Part shown: positions 16,083 to 23,760 of the stretch, piece after piece
How positions within the stretch are numbered: position 1 is the first letter of the stretch
How the letters are laid out: the number at the start of each line of letters is the position of its first letter
NCBI GenBank assembly: GCA_948471205.1
Contig: CAOKRT010000004.1
Location: 62,001-126,000 of the forward strand
Length of the DNA stretch: 64,000 bases
Origin: an uncultured Oscillospiraceae bacterium
GTDB lineage: Bacteria; Bacillota; Clostridia; Oscillospirales; Acutalibacteraceae
Direction: 5' to 3'
Translations under genes and position numbers: made by a program
Notes under the pieces: generated by a model
Told to the model about the DNA's origin: nothing
The model's input: only the letters and a program-made list of their open reading frames with translations
The model's database searches: none

Positions 16083-16472
16083 ATGAATCGCAGTGAGATG
16101 AGAGAGCAGGCGTTTGTGCTTCTTTTTGAAAAAGAATTTTTTGCAGACAAGCCTGTTGATGAGATTGAAGAAATTTATTCTGAAAATGTTTTGCCTTTGT
16201 CAGAATATGCAAAGGAATTGTTTGAAACGGCCATTCAGTATAGGCCCGAATTTGATGAAATTATTGAAAAATATTCAAACGGCTGGAAGCTGAACCGTAT
16301 ACCAAAGGTGAATCTTTCTGTTTTAAGATTAGCCCTTTGTGAAATTATGTATATGAATGTACCTGAAAATGTTGCTATAAACGAAGCGGTAGAGCTTGCT
16401 AAAAAATATTCGGGAAAAGAGGATTTTTCTTTTGTAAACGGTATTCTTGGCAGCTATTCAAGGAGTAAGTAA
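16083..16472 (+). CDS. nusB: Transcription antitermination factor NusB
   Basis: 129 residues, the normal length. The N-terminus M-N-R-S-E-M-R-E-Q-A-F-V-L-L-F matches the conserved S-R-R-x-A-R-E-x-A-x-Q-x-L-F motif, and the C-terminal half contains A-I-N-E-A-V-E-L-A-K-K-Y and F-V-N-G-I-L-G. NusB pairs with NusE (S10) on rRNA boxA to prevent premature termination. Its stop codon overlaps the next start (TAATG). Confidence 0.95.
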   Translation: MNRSEMREQAFVLLFEKEFFADKPVDEIEEIYSENVLPLSEYAKELFETAIQYRPEFDEIIEKYSNGWKLNRIPKVNLSVLRLALCEIMYMNVPENVAINEAVELAKKYSGKEDFSFVNGILGSYSRSK

Positions 16473-17395
16473 TGTTTCTTGGTTTTGATACAAGCAATTA
16501 TACAACGTCTGTGGCTGTATATGACGGCAGCAGGATTGTTCAGAAGAAGCAACTGCTTCAGGTTAAGTCCGGAGAACGCGGATTAAGGCAGAGTGACGCT
16601 GTGTTTCAGCACACGGTTAATATGCCTGCACTTATAAAAAGTTTAACGGATGAATATGCTTTTGATAAAGTACAGGCGGTTGGCGTAAGCACAAGACCCA
16701 GAAATATAGAGGGCAGCTATATGCCGTGTTTTCTTGTTGGTGAAAACACAGCAGCCGCTGTTTCATCATTTTGCAAAGTGCCCCTGTATAAAACGTCTCA
16801 TCAGGTGGGGCATATATTGGCAGCGCTTTATTCTGTTGATAAACTTAATCTTATTAACGAACCGTTTATTGCTTTTCATTTGTCCGGCGGCACAACAGAA
16901 GCCCTGCTTGTAACGCCGAGCAGTGATGAAATTATCAAAGCGCAGATGATTGCCGAAAGCACAGATTTAAAGGCAGGACAGGCAGTAGACAGAGCCGGCG
17001 TTATGATGGGGCTTACATTTCCCTGCGGAGCCGAGCTTGATAAAATGGCGCAGAACAGCCGCCGTGAATTTAAAATAAAGCCGTCTTTAAATCAATTAAA
17101 CTGTTCACTGTCCGGTGTTGAAAACAAGGCAATGCGTATGTTTGAAAACGGTGAAGATAAAAACGATATAGCAAAATTTGTTGTTTCCTATATATGTGAA
17201 ACCACAGCGGAAATGACGGAAAGAATAACGGAAAAATACGGAAATCTGCCGATTGTATTTGCAGGCGGCGTTACAAGTAATTCCACTATCCGGAAAAAAT
17301 TAGGAAAGAAATATAATGCCTATTTTGCAGAACCTGCATTAAGCTGTGATAATGCGGCAGGTATTGCAATTTATGCTTATCTGAAATCATTATGA
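16472..17395 (+). CDS. TsaD/Kae1-like paralog (peptidase M22 family)
   Basis: 307 residues with an ASKHA ATPase fold: F-L-G-F-D-T-S-N at the N-terminus, L-S-G-G-T-T-E near residue 137, F-A-G-G-V-T-S-N near 270 and Asp293 in C-D-N-A-A-G. The metal-binding histidines of TsaD are kept (His110 and His114 in H-Q-V-G-H). In contrast, the TsaD S-G-G-H-T motif is S-G-G-T-T, and the E-T-S-C-D-E-T segment is D-T-S-N-Y-T-T. It is also shorter than true TsaD (~335). It is therefore probably not the t6A synthase but a diverged paralog, with true TsaD elsewhere. The gene overlaps nusB and xseA; the function is unknown. Confidence 0.75.
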   Translation: MFLGFDTSNYTTSVAVYDGSRIVQKKQLLQVKSGERGLRQSDAVFQHTVNMPALIKSLTDEYAFDKVQAVGVSTRPRNIEGSYMPCFLVGENTAAAVSSFCKVPLYKTSHQVGHILAALYSVDKLNLINEPFIAFHLSGGTTEALLVTPSSDEIIKAQMIAESTDLKAGQAVDRAGVMMGLTFPCGAELDKMAQNSRREFKIKPSLNQLNCSLSGVENKAMRMFENGEDKNDIAKFVVSYICETTAEMTERITEKYGNLPIVFAGGVTSNSTIRKKLGKKYNAYFAEPALSCDNAAGIAIYAYLKSL

Positions 17396-18594
17396 ATGTT
17401 ATAACTGTTTCGCAGGTGAATAAATATATTAAAGCACTGCTTGACGGCAGTATGCCGCTTCGCAGTATTTATATCTGCGGTGAAATTTCCAATTTTAAAT
17501 ATTATTATGCGTCGGGGCATATGTATTTCACGCTTAAAGATGAAAACAGCCAGCTAAAGGCGGTTATGTTTGCTTCAAATGCACAGAAAATAAAATTTCA
17601 GCCCGAAAACGGAATGCGTGTTATTTGCAGCGGCAGAATTTCCGCCTATGAAAAAAACGGCGAATATCAGCTTTATGCCGATGATATGCAGCCTGACGGT
17701 TTGGGCGCACTTAATCTGGCGTTTGAACAACTAAAGGAAAAGTTGTTTAATGAAGGCGTGTGCAGTGAAGAAATAAAAAAAACGCTTCCTCCATATCCTG
17801 AAAAAATCGGTGTGGTTACTTCTGATATAGGGGCAGCGGTCGAAGATATTAAGAATATTACGGCAAGAAGATATCCGCTTGCAGAAATTGTTATTGTGCC
17901 TACTGTTGTACAGGGTGATAAAGCGGCGTCGGATATTGTAAAGTCAATCGAACTGCTTGATAACAGGAAGGATATTGATGTTATCATTGTTGGCAGAGGC
18001 GGCGGTTCGCTGGAGGATTTATGGGCGTTTAATACAGAAGAGGTGGCAAGGGCTGTCATTGCCTGCAATACGCCAATCGTTTCTGCTGTGGGACATGAGA
18101 CAGATACAACGATATGCGATTTTGTTTCCGATTTAAGGGCGCCTACGCCAAGCGCAGCCGCAGAAATTGTGTGTCCTGATATCAATGTTCTTGCAAAAGA
18201 TGTGTCTGTGTTTAAAACCGGACTGCGCGATGCCGCAGATAATATTATAAACAGCAATATGCAGCTTGTTTTGGATTTGGCGCAGTCGCCTGTGCTTGAA
18301 AATTATGAAATGCTGCTTCAGTCATATAATGAAACCATTGATGTGCTGAAAGAAAGACTTGCAGACAGCGTTTTGAGTCTAAACGAGAATAAAATGTTTC
18401 GGTTGTCTGCACTTGCCGGCAGGTTAAATGCGCTCAGTCCGCTTGCAGTTCTTGCACGTGGTTATTCTGTTGCACAGAAAGAAAAGCAAATTATAAAATC
18501 CGTTTCACAGATAAAAAAGAATGATAAAATTACACTTGTTTTGCAAAACGGCAAAGCAGAGTGCATAATAGACGAGGTAATAAAAAATGGCTGA
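17392..18594 (+). CDS. xseA: Exodeoxyribonuclease VII large subunit
   Basis: 400 residues. An N-terminal OB-fold begins V-I-T-V-S-Q-V-N-K-Y-I and contains G-E-I-S-N-F and G-H-M-Y-F-T-L-K-D. The catalytic domain carries I-G-V-V-T-S-D-I-G-A-A, I-I-V-G-R-G-G-G-S-L-E-D-L-W and V-G-H-E-T-D-T-T, all ExoVII signatures. A helical C-terminus ends in L-A-R-G-Y-S-V. With XseB it degrades single-stranded DNA. The start overlaps the preceding gene as ATGA and the end overlaps xseB by eight bases. Confidence 0.97.
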   Translation: MNVITVSQVNKYIKALLDGSMPLRSIYICGEISNFKYYYASGHMYFTLKDENSQLKAVMFASNAQKIKFQPENGMRVICSGRISAYEKNGEYQLYADDMQPDGLGALNLAFEQLKEKLFNEGVCSEEIKKTLPPYPEKIGVVTSDIGAAVEDIKNITARRYPLAEIVIVPTVVQGDKAASDIVKSIELLDNRKDIDVIIVGRGGGSLEDLWAFNTEEVARAVIACNTPIVSAVGHETDTTICDFVSDLRAPTPSAAAEIVCPDINVLAKDVSVFKTGLRDAADNIINSNMQLVLDLAQSPVLENYEMLLQSYNETIDVLKERLADSVLSLNENKMFRLSALAGRLNALSPLAVLARGYSVAQKEKQIIKSVSQIKKNDKITLVLQNGKAECIIDEVIKNG

Positions 18595-18775
18595 TGAATT
18601 AACATATGAACAGGCAGTGAAAAGACTGGAAGAAATCGTTAATCTGCTTGAAAAAAATGAAGCTACGCTTGATGAAAGCATGAAGCTGTTTGAAGAGGGC
18701 ACCAATCTTGCCGCTTTCTGCACAAAAAAGCTGGATGAAGCAAAGCAAAAAATTACGGTAATAAATAAGGAATAA
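18587..18775 (+). CDS. xseB: Exodeoxyribonuclease VII small subunit
   Basis: 62 residues of coiled-coil helix with Y-E-Q-A-V-K-R-L-E-E-I-V near the N-terminus and L-D-E-S-M-K-L-F-E-E-G in the middle, diagnostic for XseB. Several XseB copies bind the C-terminal region of XseA. Four bases separate it from ispA. Confidence 0.96.
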   Translation: MADELTYEQAVKRLEEIVNLLEKNEATLDESMKLFEEGTNLAAFCTKKLDEAKQKITVINKE

Positions 18776-18779
18776 TAAA

Positions 18780-19664
18780 ATGGATTATAAGGAATTTAAA
18801 AATATTCTTGATAAAGATATTGCTTTGATTAATCATGCAATTATAGAAAAACTGCCTGTTTGCACAGATGGGCAGGATTCGGTTGTGCAGGCTATGAAAT
18901 ACAGCCTTGAAAACGGCGGTAAAAGACTTCGCCCCATATTTTGCCTGGAATTTGCGCAATGCTGCGGATGTGATAAGGAAACAGCACTTGATTTTGCATG
19001 TGCTGTTGAATATATTCATACGTACAGCCTTATACATGATGATTTGCCGTGTATGGATAATGACGATTACAGAAGAGGAAAGCCAAGCTGCCATAAAATG
19101 TTCGGGGAAGCGACTGCACTTCTTGCAGGAGATGCGCTTTTAACCCATGCATTCGGTCTTATTGCGGGTGCACGGATTTCAGATGATAAAAAGGTGGCGG
19201 CAGTCAAAGTGCTGTCCTCCAAAAGCGGTGTGCCGGGGATGATCGGCGGACAGGTAATCGACTTAAAATATGAAAGCGAACATCCGGGCATAAGCCAGCT
19301 TTTATTTGTTCACAGCTTAAAAACCGGTGCGCTTATTTCTTCTGCCTGCATGCTCGGCTGTATTGCCGGCGGTGCAAACGATGAACAGATACGGGCAGCA
19401 GGTGTATTTGCAAATAATCTTGGAATTGCATTCCAGATTAAGGATGATATTCTTGATGTAGTAGGCGACAGTGCGGTTCTCGGAAAACCTGTCGGTTCGG
19501 ATGCATCTAACAGCAAAACAACTTATGTTACTGTAAACGGAATTGAAAAATCACAGCAGGATGTTGAAATGTATACCGCAGAGGCGGTTTTGGCATTATC
19601 GGTTTTTAATAACACGGAATTTATAGAAATGCTTGCCGCAAAACTTACAGACCGTGTAAAGTAA
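18780..19664 (+). CDS. ispA: Polyprenyl (farnesyl) diphosphate synthase
   Basis: 294 residues, all-helical prenyltransferase. The first Asp-rich motif is D-D-L-P-C-M-D (Asp87, Asp88, Asp93), preceded by Y-I-H-T-Y-S-L-I-H; the second is K-D-D-I-L-D near residue 221. G-G-K-R-L-R-P binds isopentenyl diphosphate. It condenses IPP with allylic diphosphates to geranyl/farnesyl diphosphate. The chain length cannot be read with certainty, but family and context next to dxs favour FPP. Confidence 0.93.
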   Translation: MDYKEFKNILDKDIALINHAIIEKLPVCTDGQDSVVQAMKYSLENGGKRLRPIFCLEFAQCCGCDKETALDFACAVEYIHTYSLIHDDLPCMDNDDYRRGKPSCHKMFGEATALLAGDALLTHAFGLIAGARISDDKKVAAVKVLSSKSGVPGMIGGQVIDLKYESEHPGISQLLFVHSLKTGALISSACMLGCIAGGANDEQIRAAGVFANNLGIAFQIKDDILDVVGDSAVLGKPVGSDASNSKTTYVTVNGIEKSQQDVEMYTAEAVLALSVFNNTEFIEMLAAKLTDRVK

Positions 19665-19676
19665 AATATACAGATG

Positions 19677-19705
19677 TTGCATTTTTATACATTATATGCT
19701 AATAT
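19677..19705 (+). promoter_or_regulatory. Sigma-A type promoter for dxs
   Basis: TTGCAT (19677-19682) and TAATAT (19700-19705) are 17 bp apart, with TG one base before the -10. It lies in the only sizeable gap of this gene run, suggesting that dxs and following genes can be transcribed independently. Confidence 0.6.
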
Positions 19706-19747
19706 ATGTGAAAACATTTTCATACATTGTTGAAAAGAGTTGATAAA

Positions 19748-21586
19748 ATGTCTGTTCTTGACGGAGTAAATTCTCCTGAAGATATAAAAAATCTGAATAT
19801 GAAAGAGCTTGAAGAGCTGTGCAGTGATATAAGAAAAATGCTTGTTGAAACGGTTTCGGAAACAGGCGGGCATCTTGCGTCAAATTTAGGAGTGGTTGAG
19901 CTTAGCGTTGCACTTCATAAAGTGTTTGACAGTCCGCTTGATCAGATTGTTTTTGACGTAGGACATCAGTGTTACACGCATAAAATACTTACCGGTCGAA
20001 AAGATAAATTTTCCACCCTTCGGCAGGAGGGCGGAATAAGCGGTTTTGTGCGGCCGGATGAAAGTGAACACGATATTTTTTCCAGCGGACATTCAAGCGT
20101 TTCTGTTTCCCAGGCAATCGGTCTGGCCAAAGCCAAGACCATAAAAGGTGAAAAAGGCAATGTAATTGCCGTTATCGGCGACGGTGCTTTAACCGGCGGT
20201 CTTGCATACGAAGCATTTAACAACGGTTCCAACAACTGCGGAAATCTGATTGTTATTCTGAATGACAATAAAATGTCCATCAGTCAGAATGTGGGCTCTA
20301 TGTCGCGTCATTTAACAAATGTCCGCACTTCAAAGCGGTATTTTTCCTTAAAATCAGGCGTAAGCCGTATTCTTTCAAAAATTCCTAAAGTAGGCGCATC
20401 TGTTAACAGATGCTTAACTTTTGTGAATTCGGAAATAAGAAAAAGGGTGTATAACAATGCAACCTTTTTTGAAGAACTGGGTTTTCGTTATTACGGACTG
20501 ATTGACGGTCATGATATGGAAAGTCTGATTGCTGTGCTGAATGCGGCAAAAACGCAAAGGCATGCTGTTTTAATTCACATAAGCACGATCAAAGGAAAAG
20601 GATATAATCCTGCGGAAAAAAATCCCACACAGTTTCATGGAATAGGCAAATTTAATGTGCATACAGGAGAGTGCAATTCAAGCGGTAAAAATTTTTCTTC
20701 CGTATTTGGGGATGCAATGTGTGCTTTGGCCGAGAAAGACAGCAGAATATGCTGTGTAACAGCCGCTATGGCAGAAGGAACAGGGCTGGCTGAATTTGCC
20801 CATCGCTTTCCAAAACGCTTTTTTGACGTGGGAATTGCCGAACAGCACGCAGTTACATTTTCAAGCGGTCTTGCCAAAAACGGAATGATTCCTGTTTTTG
20901 CAGTTTACTCAACGTTTCTTCAGCGTTCCTATGACCAGCTTATTCACGATGTGGCAATGCAGAAGGCAAAGGTTCTTTTCGGAATAGACCGTGCCGGTTT
21001 TGTTGGTGAAGACGGTGAATCGCATCAGGGCATTTTTGATGTTTCTTTTTTAAATACGGTTCCGTATTTAACGGTGTATTCCCCAAGCTGCTATGAAGAA
21101 ATGTACGGCATGTTCCGTAATGCTGTATATAACTGCAGCAGTGCCGCTGCCGTTCGATATCCGCGAGGCCAAGAAAAAGAAATGCCGGACGGCTACTGTT
21201 ACGATAATTCCGATTTTTCGGTGTTCGGCGATATTCATTCAAAAAACTGTATTGTTACATACGGAAGAGAATTTTCGGAATGCTATGCTGCTTATAAAAA
21301 TCTGAAAGATACATTTATTATCAAGCTGAATAAAATAAAACCTGTTGAAATCGGTGCGGTAAACCTTTTAAGAGATGCAAAAAATGTTTTCTTTTATGAG
21401 GAATCGGTTAAAACCGGCAGCGTAGGCGAAGTGATGGCGGCCATGCTTGCAGAAAACGGAATTCATGTGAATTTCCGCCATATAGCAGTGAATAATGAGT
21501 TTATCAGGCAGGCTTCGATTGAAAGTCAGCTTAAAACATATAAAATGGATAGAGAATCAATAATTAACGAGGTATCCAATGTCTAA
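19748..21586 (+). CDS. dxs: 1-deoxy-D-xylulose-5-phosphate synthase
   Basis: 612 residues from the ATG at 19748. The frame extends seven codons upstream to a TTG, but M-S-V-L-D-G-V-N-S-P-E-D-I-K matches the family N-terminus. Makes DXP from pyruvate and glyceraldehyde 3-phosphate with thiamine diphosphate, the first step of the MEP isoprenoid pathway. G-D-G-A-L-T-G-G and N-D-N-K-M-S-I-S-Q-N-V-G form the ThDP/Mg site. F-D-V-G-I-A-E-Q-H-A-V-T and D-R-A-G-F-V-G-E-D-G are in the Pyr domain, and a transketolase C-terminal domain follows. The end overlaps tlyA by eight bases. Confidence 0.97.
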   Translation: MSVLDGVNSPEDIKNLNMKELEELCSDIRKMLVETVSETGGHLASNLGVVELSVALHKVFDSPLDQIVFDVGHQCYTHKILTGRKDKFSTLRQEGGISGFVRPDESEHDIFSSGHSSVSVSQAIGLAKAKTIKGEKGNVIAVIGDGALTGGLAYEAFNNGSNNCGNLIVILNDNKMSISQNVGSMSRHLTNVRTSKRYFSLKSGVSRILSKIPKVGASVNRCLTFVNSEIRKRVYNNATFFEELGFRYYGLIDGHDMESLIAVLNAAKTQRHAVLIHISTIKGKGYNPAEKNPTQFHGIGKFNVHTGECNSSGKNFSSVFGDAMCALAEKDSRICCVTAAMAEGTGLAEFAHRFPKRFFDVGIAEQHAVTFSSGLAKNGMIPVFAVYSTFLQRSYDQLIHDVAMQKAKVLFGIDRAGFVGEDGESHQGIFDVSFLNTVPYLTVYSPSCYEEMYGMFRNAVYNCSSAAAVRYPRGQEKEMPDGYCYDNSDFSVFGDIHSKNCIVTYGREFSECYAAYKNLKDTFIIKLNKIKPVEIGAVNLLRDAKNVFFYEESVKTGSVGEVMAAMLAENGIHVNFRHIAVNNEFIRQASIESQLKTYKMDRESIINEVSNV

Positions 21587-22385
21587 AAAAATCAGACTTG
21601 ATGTTGCTGTTTTTGAAAAAGGATTTGCCCAAAGCCGTGAAAAGGCAAAGGCGGTTATTATGGCAGGGCAGGTTTATGTAAATAATCAGAAGGTTGATAA
21701 GGCCGGTACTGAAATTAAAGAAGATGATATTGTTGAGGTGCGCGGAAATACGCTGAAATACGTAAGCCGCGGCGGTCTTAAACTTGAAAAGGCAATGCAG
21801 GCTTTTCCGATTGAATTAAACGGAAAAATCTGTATGGATGTTGGTGCGTCCACAGGCGGCTTTACAGACTGTATGCTTATGAACGGTGCCGTTAAGGTTT
21901 ATTCTGTTGATGTGGGATACGGCCAGCTTGCATGGAAACTTCGCTGTGATGAACGTGTTATTAATCTGGAAAGAACCAATTTCAGATATGTAACAAATGA
22001 ACAGATTAAAGATAAAATTGACTTTTCGTCTGTTGATGTTTCATTTATTTCATTAAAGCATATTCTTCCTAATCTTCATTCGCTTCTTGCAGAGAACGGT
22101 CATGCCGTATGTCTTATCAAGCCGCAGTTTGAGGCCGGCAGGGAAAAGGTTGGAAAAAAGGGCGTTGTAAGAGATAAGACCGTTCATCTTGAAGTGGTTG
22201 AAAATGTTATAAATATGGCGCTTGAAAACGGCTTTTCAGTAAAAGGTCTGCAGTTTTCGCCTATAAAAGGACCGGAAGGCAATATAGAGTATTTAATTTA
22301 TATTTGTAAAGATAAAAAGCCGTGTGTAGACGAATGTGTTGATGCACAATGGCTTGTAAATCAATCTCATGAGGAATTGTTATGA
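21579..22385 (+). CDS. tlyA: TlyA-type rRNA (cytidine-2'-O)-methyltransferase / hemolysin A family
   Basis: 268 residues. An N-terminal S4 RNA-binding domain (R-L-D-V-A-V-F-E-K-G, about 1-60) is followed by an FtsJ-like SAM methyltransferase domain: K-I-C-M-D-V-G-A-S-T-G-G-F-T-D-C-M-L, V-D-V-G-Y-G-Q-L-A-W and L-I-K-P-Q-F-E-A-G. In mycobacteria TlyA 2'-O-methylates rRNA; the older hemolysin label is doubtful. In Bacillus the homolog yqxC occupies the same place between dxs and argR. Confidence 0.93.
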   Translation: MSKKIRLDVAVFEKGFAQSREKAKAVIMAGQVYVNNQKVDKAGTEIKEDDIVEVRGNTLKYVSRGGLKLEKAMQAFPIELNGKICMDVGASTGGFTDCMLMNGAVKVYSVDVGYGQLAWKLRCDERVINLERTNFRYVTNEQIKDKIDFSSVDVSFISLKHILPNLHSLLAENGHAVCLIKPQFEAGREKVGKKGVVRDKTVHLEVVENVINMALENGFSVKGLQFSPIKGPEGNIEYLIYICKDKKPCVDECVDAQWLVNQSHEELL

Positions 22386-23239
22386 TTTTATCTGTTTTTG
22401 CAAATCTGAATAATAAAGAAACCGAAATCATTGCAAAAGAAATGCTGTCTGTTTTAAAAAATTCGGGCTGTGAAGTGTTTTTTGATGAAAAATACAGAAA
22501 TCTTCTTTCCGATTCCTTATGCAGTTTTTCGGAAGATGCAAATTTAATGGAAATCTGTGATATTGCCGTTGCAATAGGCGGGGACGGAACAACCATGAAA
22601 ACCGCTAAGAAAGCTGCAATTTTCGGCAAACCGGCACTTGGAATAAACGGCGGGCGGCTTGGTTTTTTAAGCGGAATTGAAAGAAATGAATTAAATCTCT
22701 TACAGGATGTTGTAAACGGAAATTATCAGCTTGATGAAAGAATTATGCTGAAAGCCGAACTTATTGAAAATGAAAAGACGGTAAAAACATTTCATTGTTT
22801 AAATGATGCAATTTTTTCAAGGGGCGATTTTGCCCGCCTGATTGATATAGAGGTTACAAGCGGCGGCAGAGAACTTATGACAACACGTGCCGACGGTGTT
22901 ATTATATCCACGCCGACAGGTTCAACAGCTTACAGCCTTGCGGCAGGAGGACCGGTTCTCAGTCCCGATCTGCAGTGCTTTGAGGTAACCTCCATTTGTC
23001 CGCATTCACTGATGGACAGAAGTATTGTTGTAGGAAGCGGAAATACGCTTCTTGTTAAAATATCAAGTGATGTAAGCAATAATGCAATTTTAACCTGTGA
23101 CGGTGAACCGCCTGCGGCAGTTTCATCGGATACGCAGGTTGCGGTTTCACTTTCGCCTTATAAGGCAAGGCTTGTAAAGATTAAACCGGATAACTTCTAT
23201 GAGGTTATGAAAAAAAAGCTTGTTGACCGGCGGGTTTGA
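22382..23239 (+). CDS. nadK: NAD kinase
   Basis: 285 residues. Phosphorylates NAD to NADP. G-G-D-G-T (Gly66-Thr70, Asp68 catalytic) lies in the nucleotide-binding region, L-G-I-N-G-G-R-L-G-F-L follows, and T-G-S-T-A-Y-S-L-A-A-G-G-P lies in the C-terminal domain. The start overlaps tlyA as ATGA. nadK is inserted here between tlyA and argR relative to the Bacillus order. Confidence 0.96.
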   Translation: MILSVFANLNNKETEIIAKEMLSVLKNSGCEVFFDEKYRNLLSDSLCSFSEDANLMEICDIAVAIGGDGTTMKTAKKAAIFGKPALGINGGRLGFLSGIERNELNLLQDVVNGNYQLDERIMLKAELIENEKTVKTFHCLNDAIFSRGDFARLIDIEVTSGGRELMTTRADGVIISTPTGSTAYSLAAGGPVLSPDLQCFEVTSICPHSLMDRSIVVGSGNTLLVKISSDVSNNAILTCDGEPPAAVSSDTQVAVSLSPYKARLVKIKPDNFYEVMKKKLVDRRV

Positions 23240-23295
23240 ATTTACAAGCACTTAAAATAAACAACTGATTAAACAGAAAGGCTATGTGAATTAAA

Positions 23296-23760
23296 GTGAA
23301 AAAGAGAAGGCAGGCAAAAATACTTGAAATAATCAATAATCTTGATGTTGAAACACAGGAGGATCTTCAGATGCTGCTGAGGGACGGCGGCTTTGAGGTG
23401 ACACAGGCAACTATATCAAGGGATATTAAGGAATTAAGGCTTGTGAAGGAGCTTTCCGGAAACGGAAGATATATCTATTCAACAGGCAAAAAAAGCAATT
23501 CCGATCCGGTATATACAAGAGCATCCGGTATTTTTGCCGATTCTGTTATCAGTGTTGAAAGTGCAATGAATATGGTATGTATAAAATGCTTTGCGGGAAT
23601 GGCCGGTGCCGCCTGTGCAGCAGTAGATTCCATTCAGTGGAATGAGGTTCTCGGAACAATAGCCGGTGATGACACGATTTTTGTGCTTTGTAAAACGGAA
23701 CAGGCCGCTAAAGTATTTACATCAAATCTGGAGAAATCTTTAAATGTTAAAAACGCTTAA
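23296..23760 (+). CDS. argR: Arginine repressor ArgR/AhrC
   Basis: 154 residues, the normal size, starting at GTG. The N-terminal winged helix-turn-helix has T-Q-A-T-I-S-R-D-I-K-E-L-R-L-V-K, strongly diagnostic. The C-terminal hexamerisation domain holds G-M-A-G-A-A-C-A-A-V-D and I-A-G-D-D-T-I-F-V, with the Asp pair that binds arginine. No ARG-box-like palindrome is evident nearby. The end overlaps recN by 17 bp. Confidence 0.95.
   Translation: MKKRRQAKILEIINNLDVETQEDLQMLLRDGGFEVTQATISRDIKELRLVKELSGNGRYIYSTGKKSNSDPVYTRASGIFADSVISVESAMNMVCIKCFAGMAGAACAAVDSIQWNEVLGTIAGDDTIFVLCKTEQAAKVFTSNLEKSLNVKNA

Noticed and set aside
17673-18257. 194-codon open frame on the minus strand in xseA
   Set aside because: Antisense shadow of a clear xseA gene; composition is Ser/Thr-rich low complexity and there is no start signal.
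23240-23295. ArgR operator upstream of argR
   Set aside because: No TNTGAATWWWWATTCANW-like palindrome is present in the 56-bp gap.
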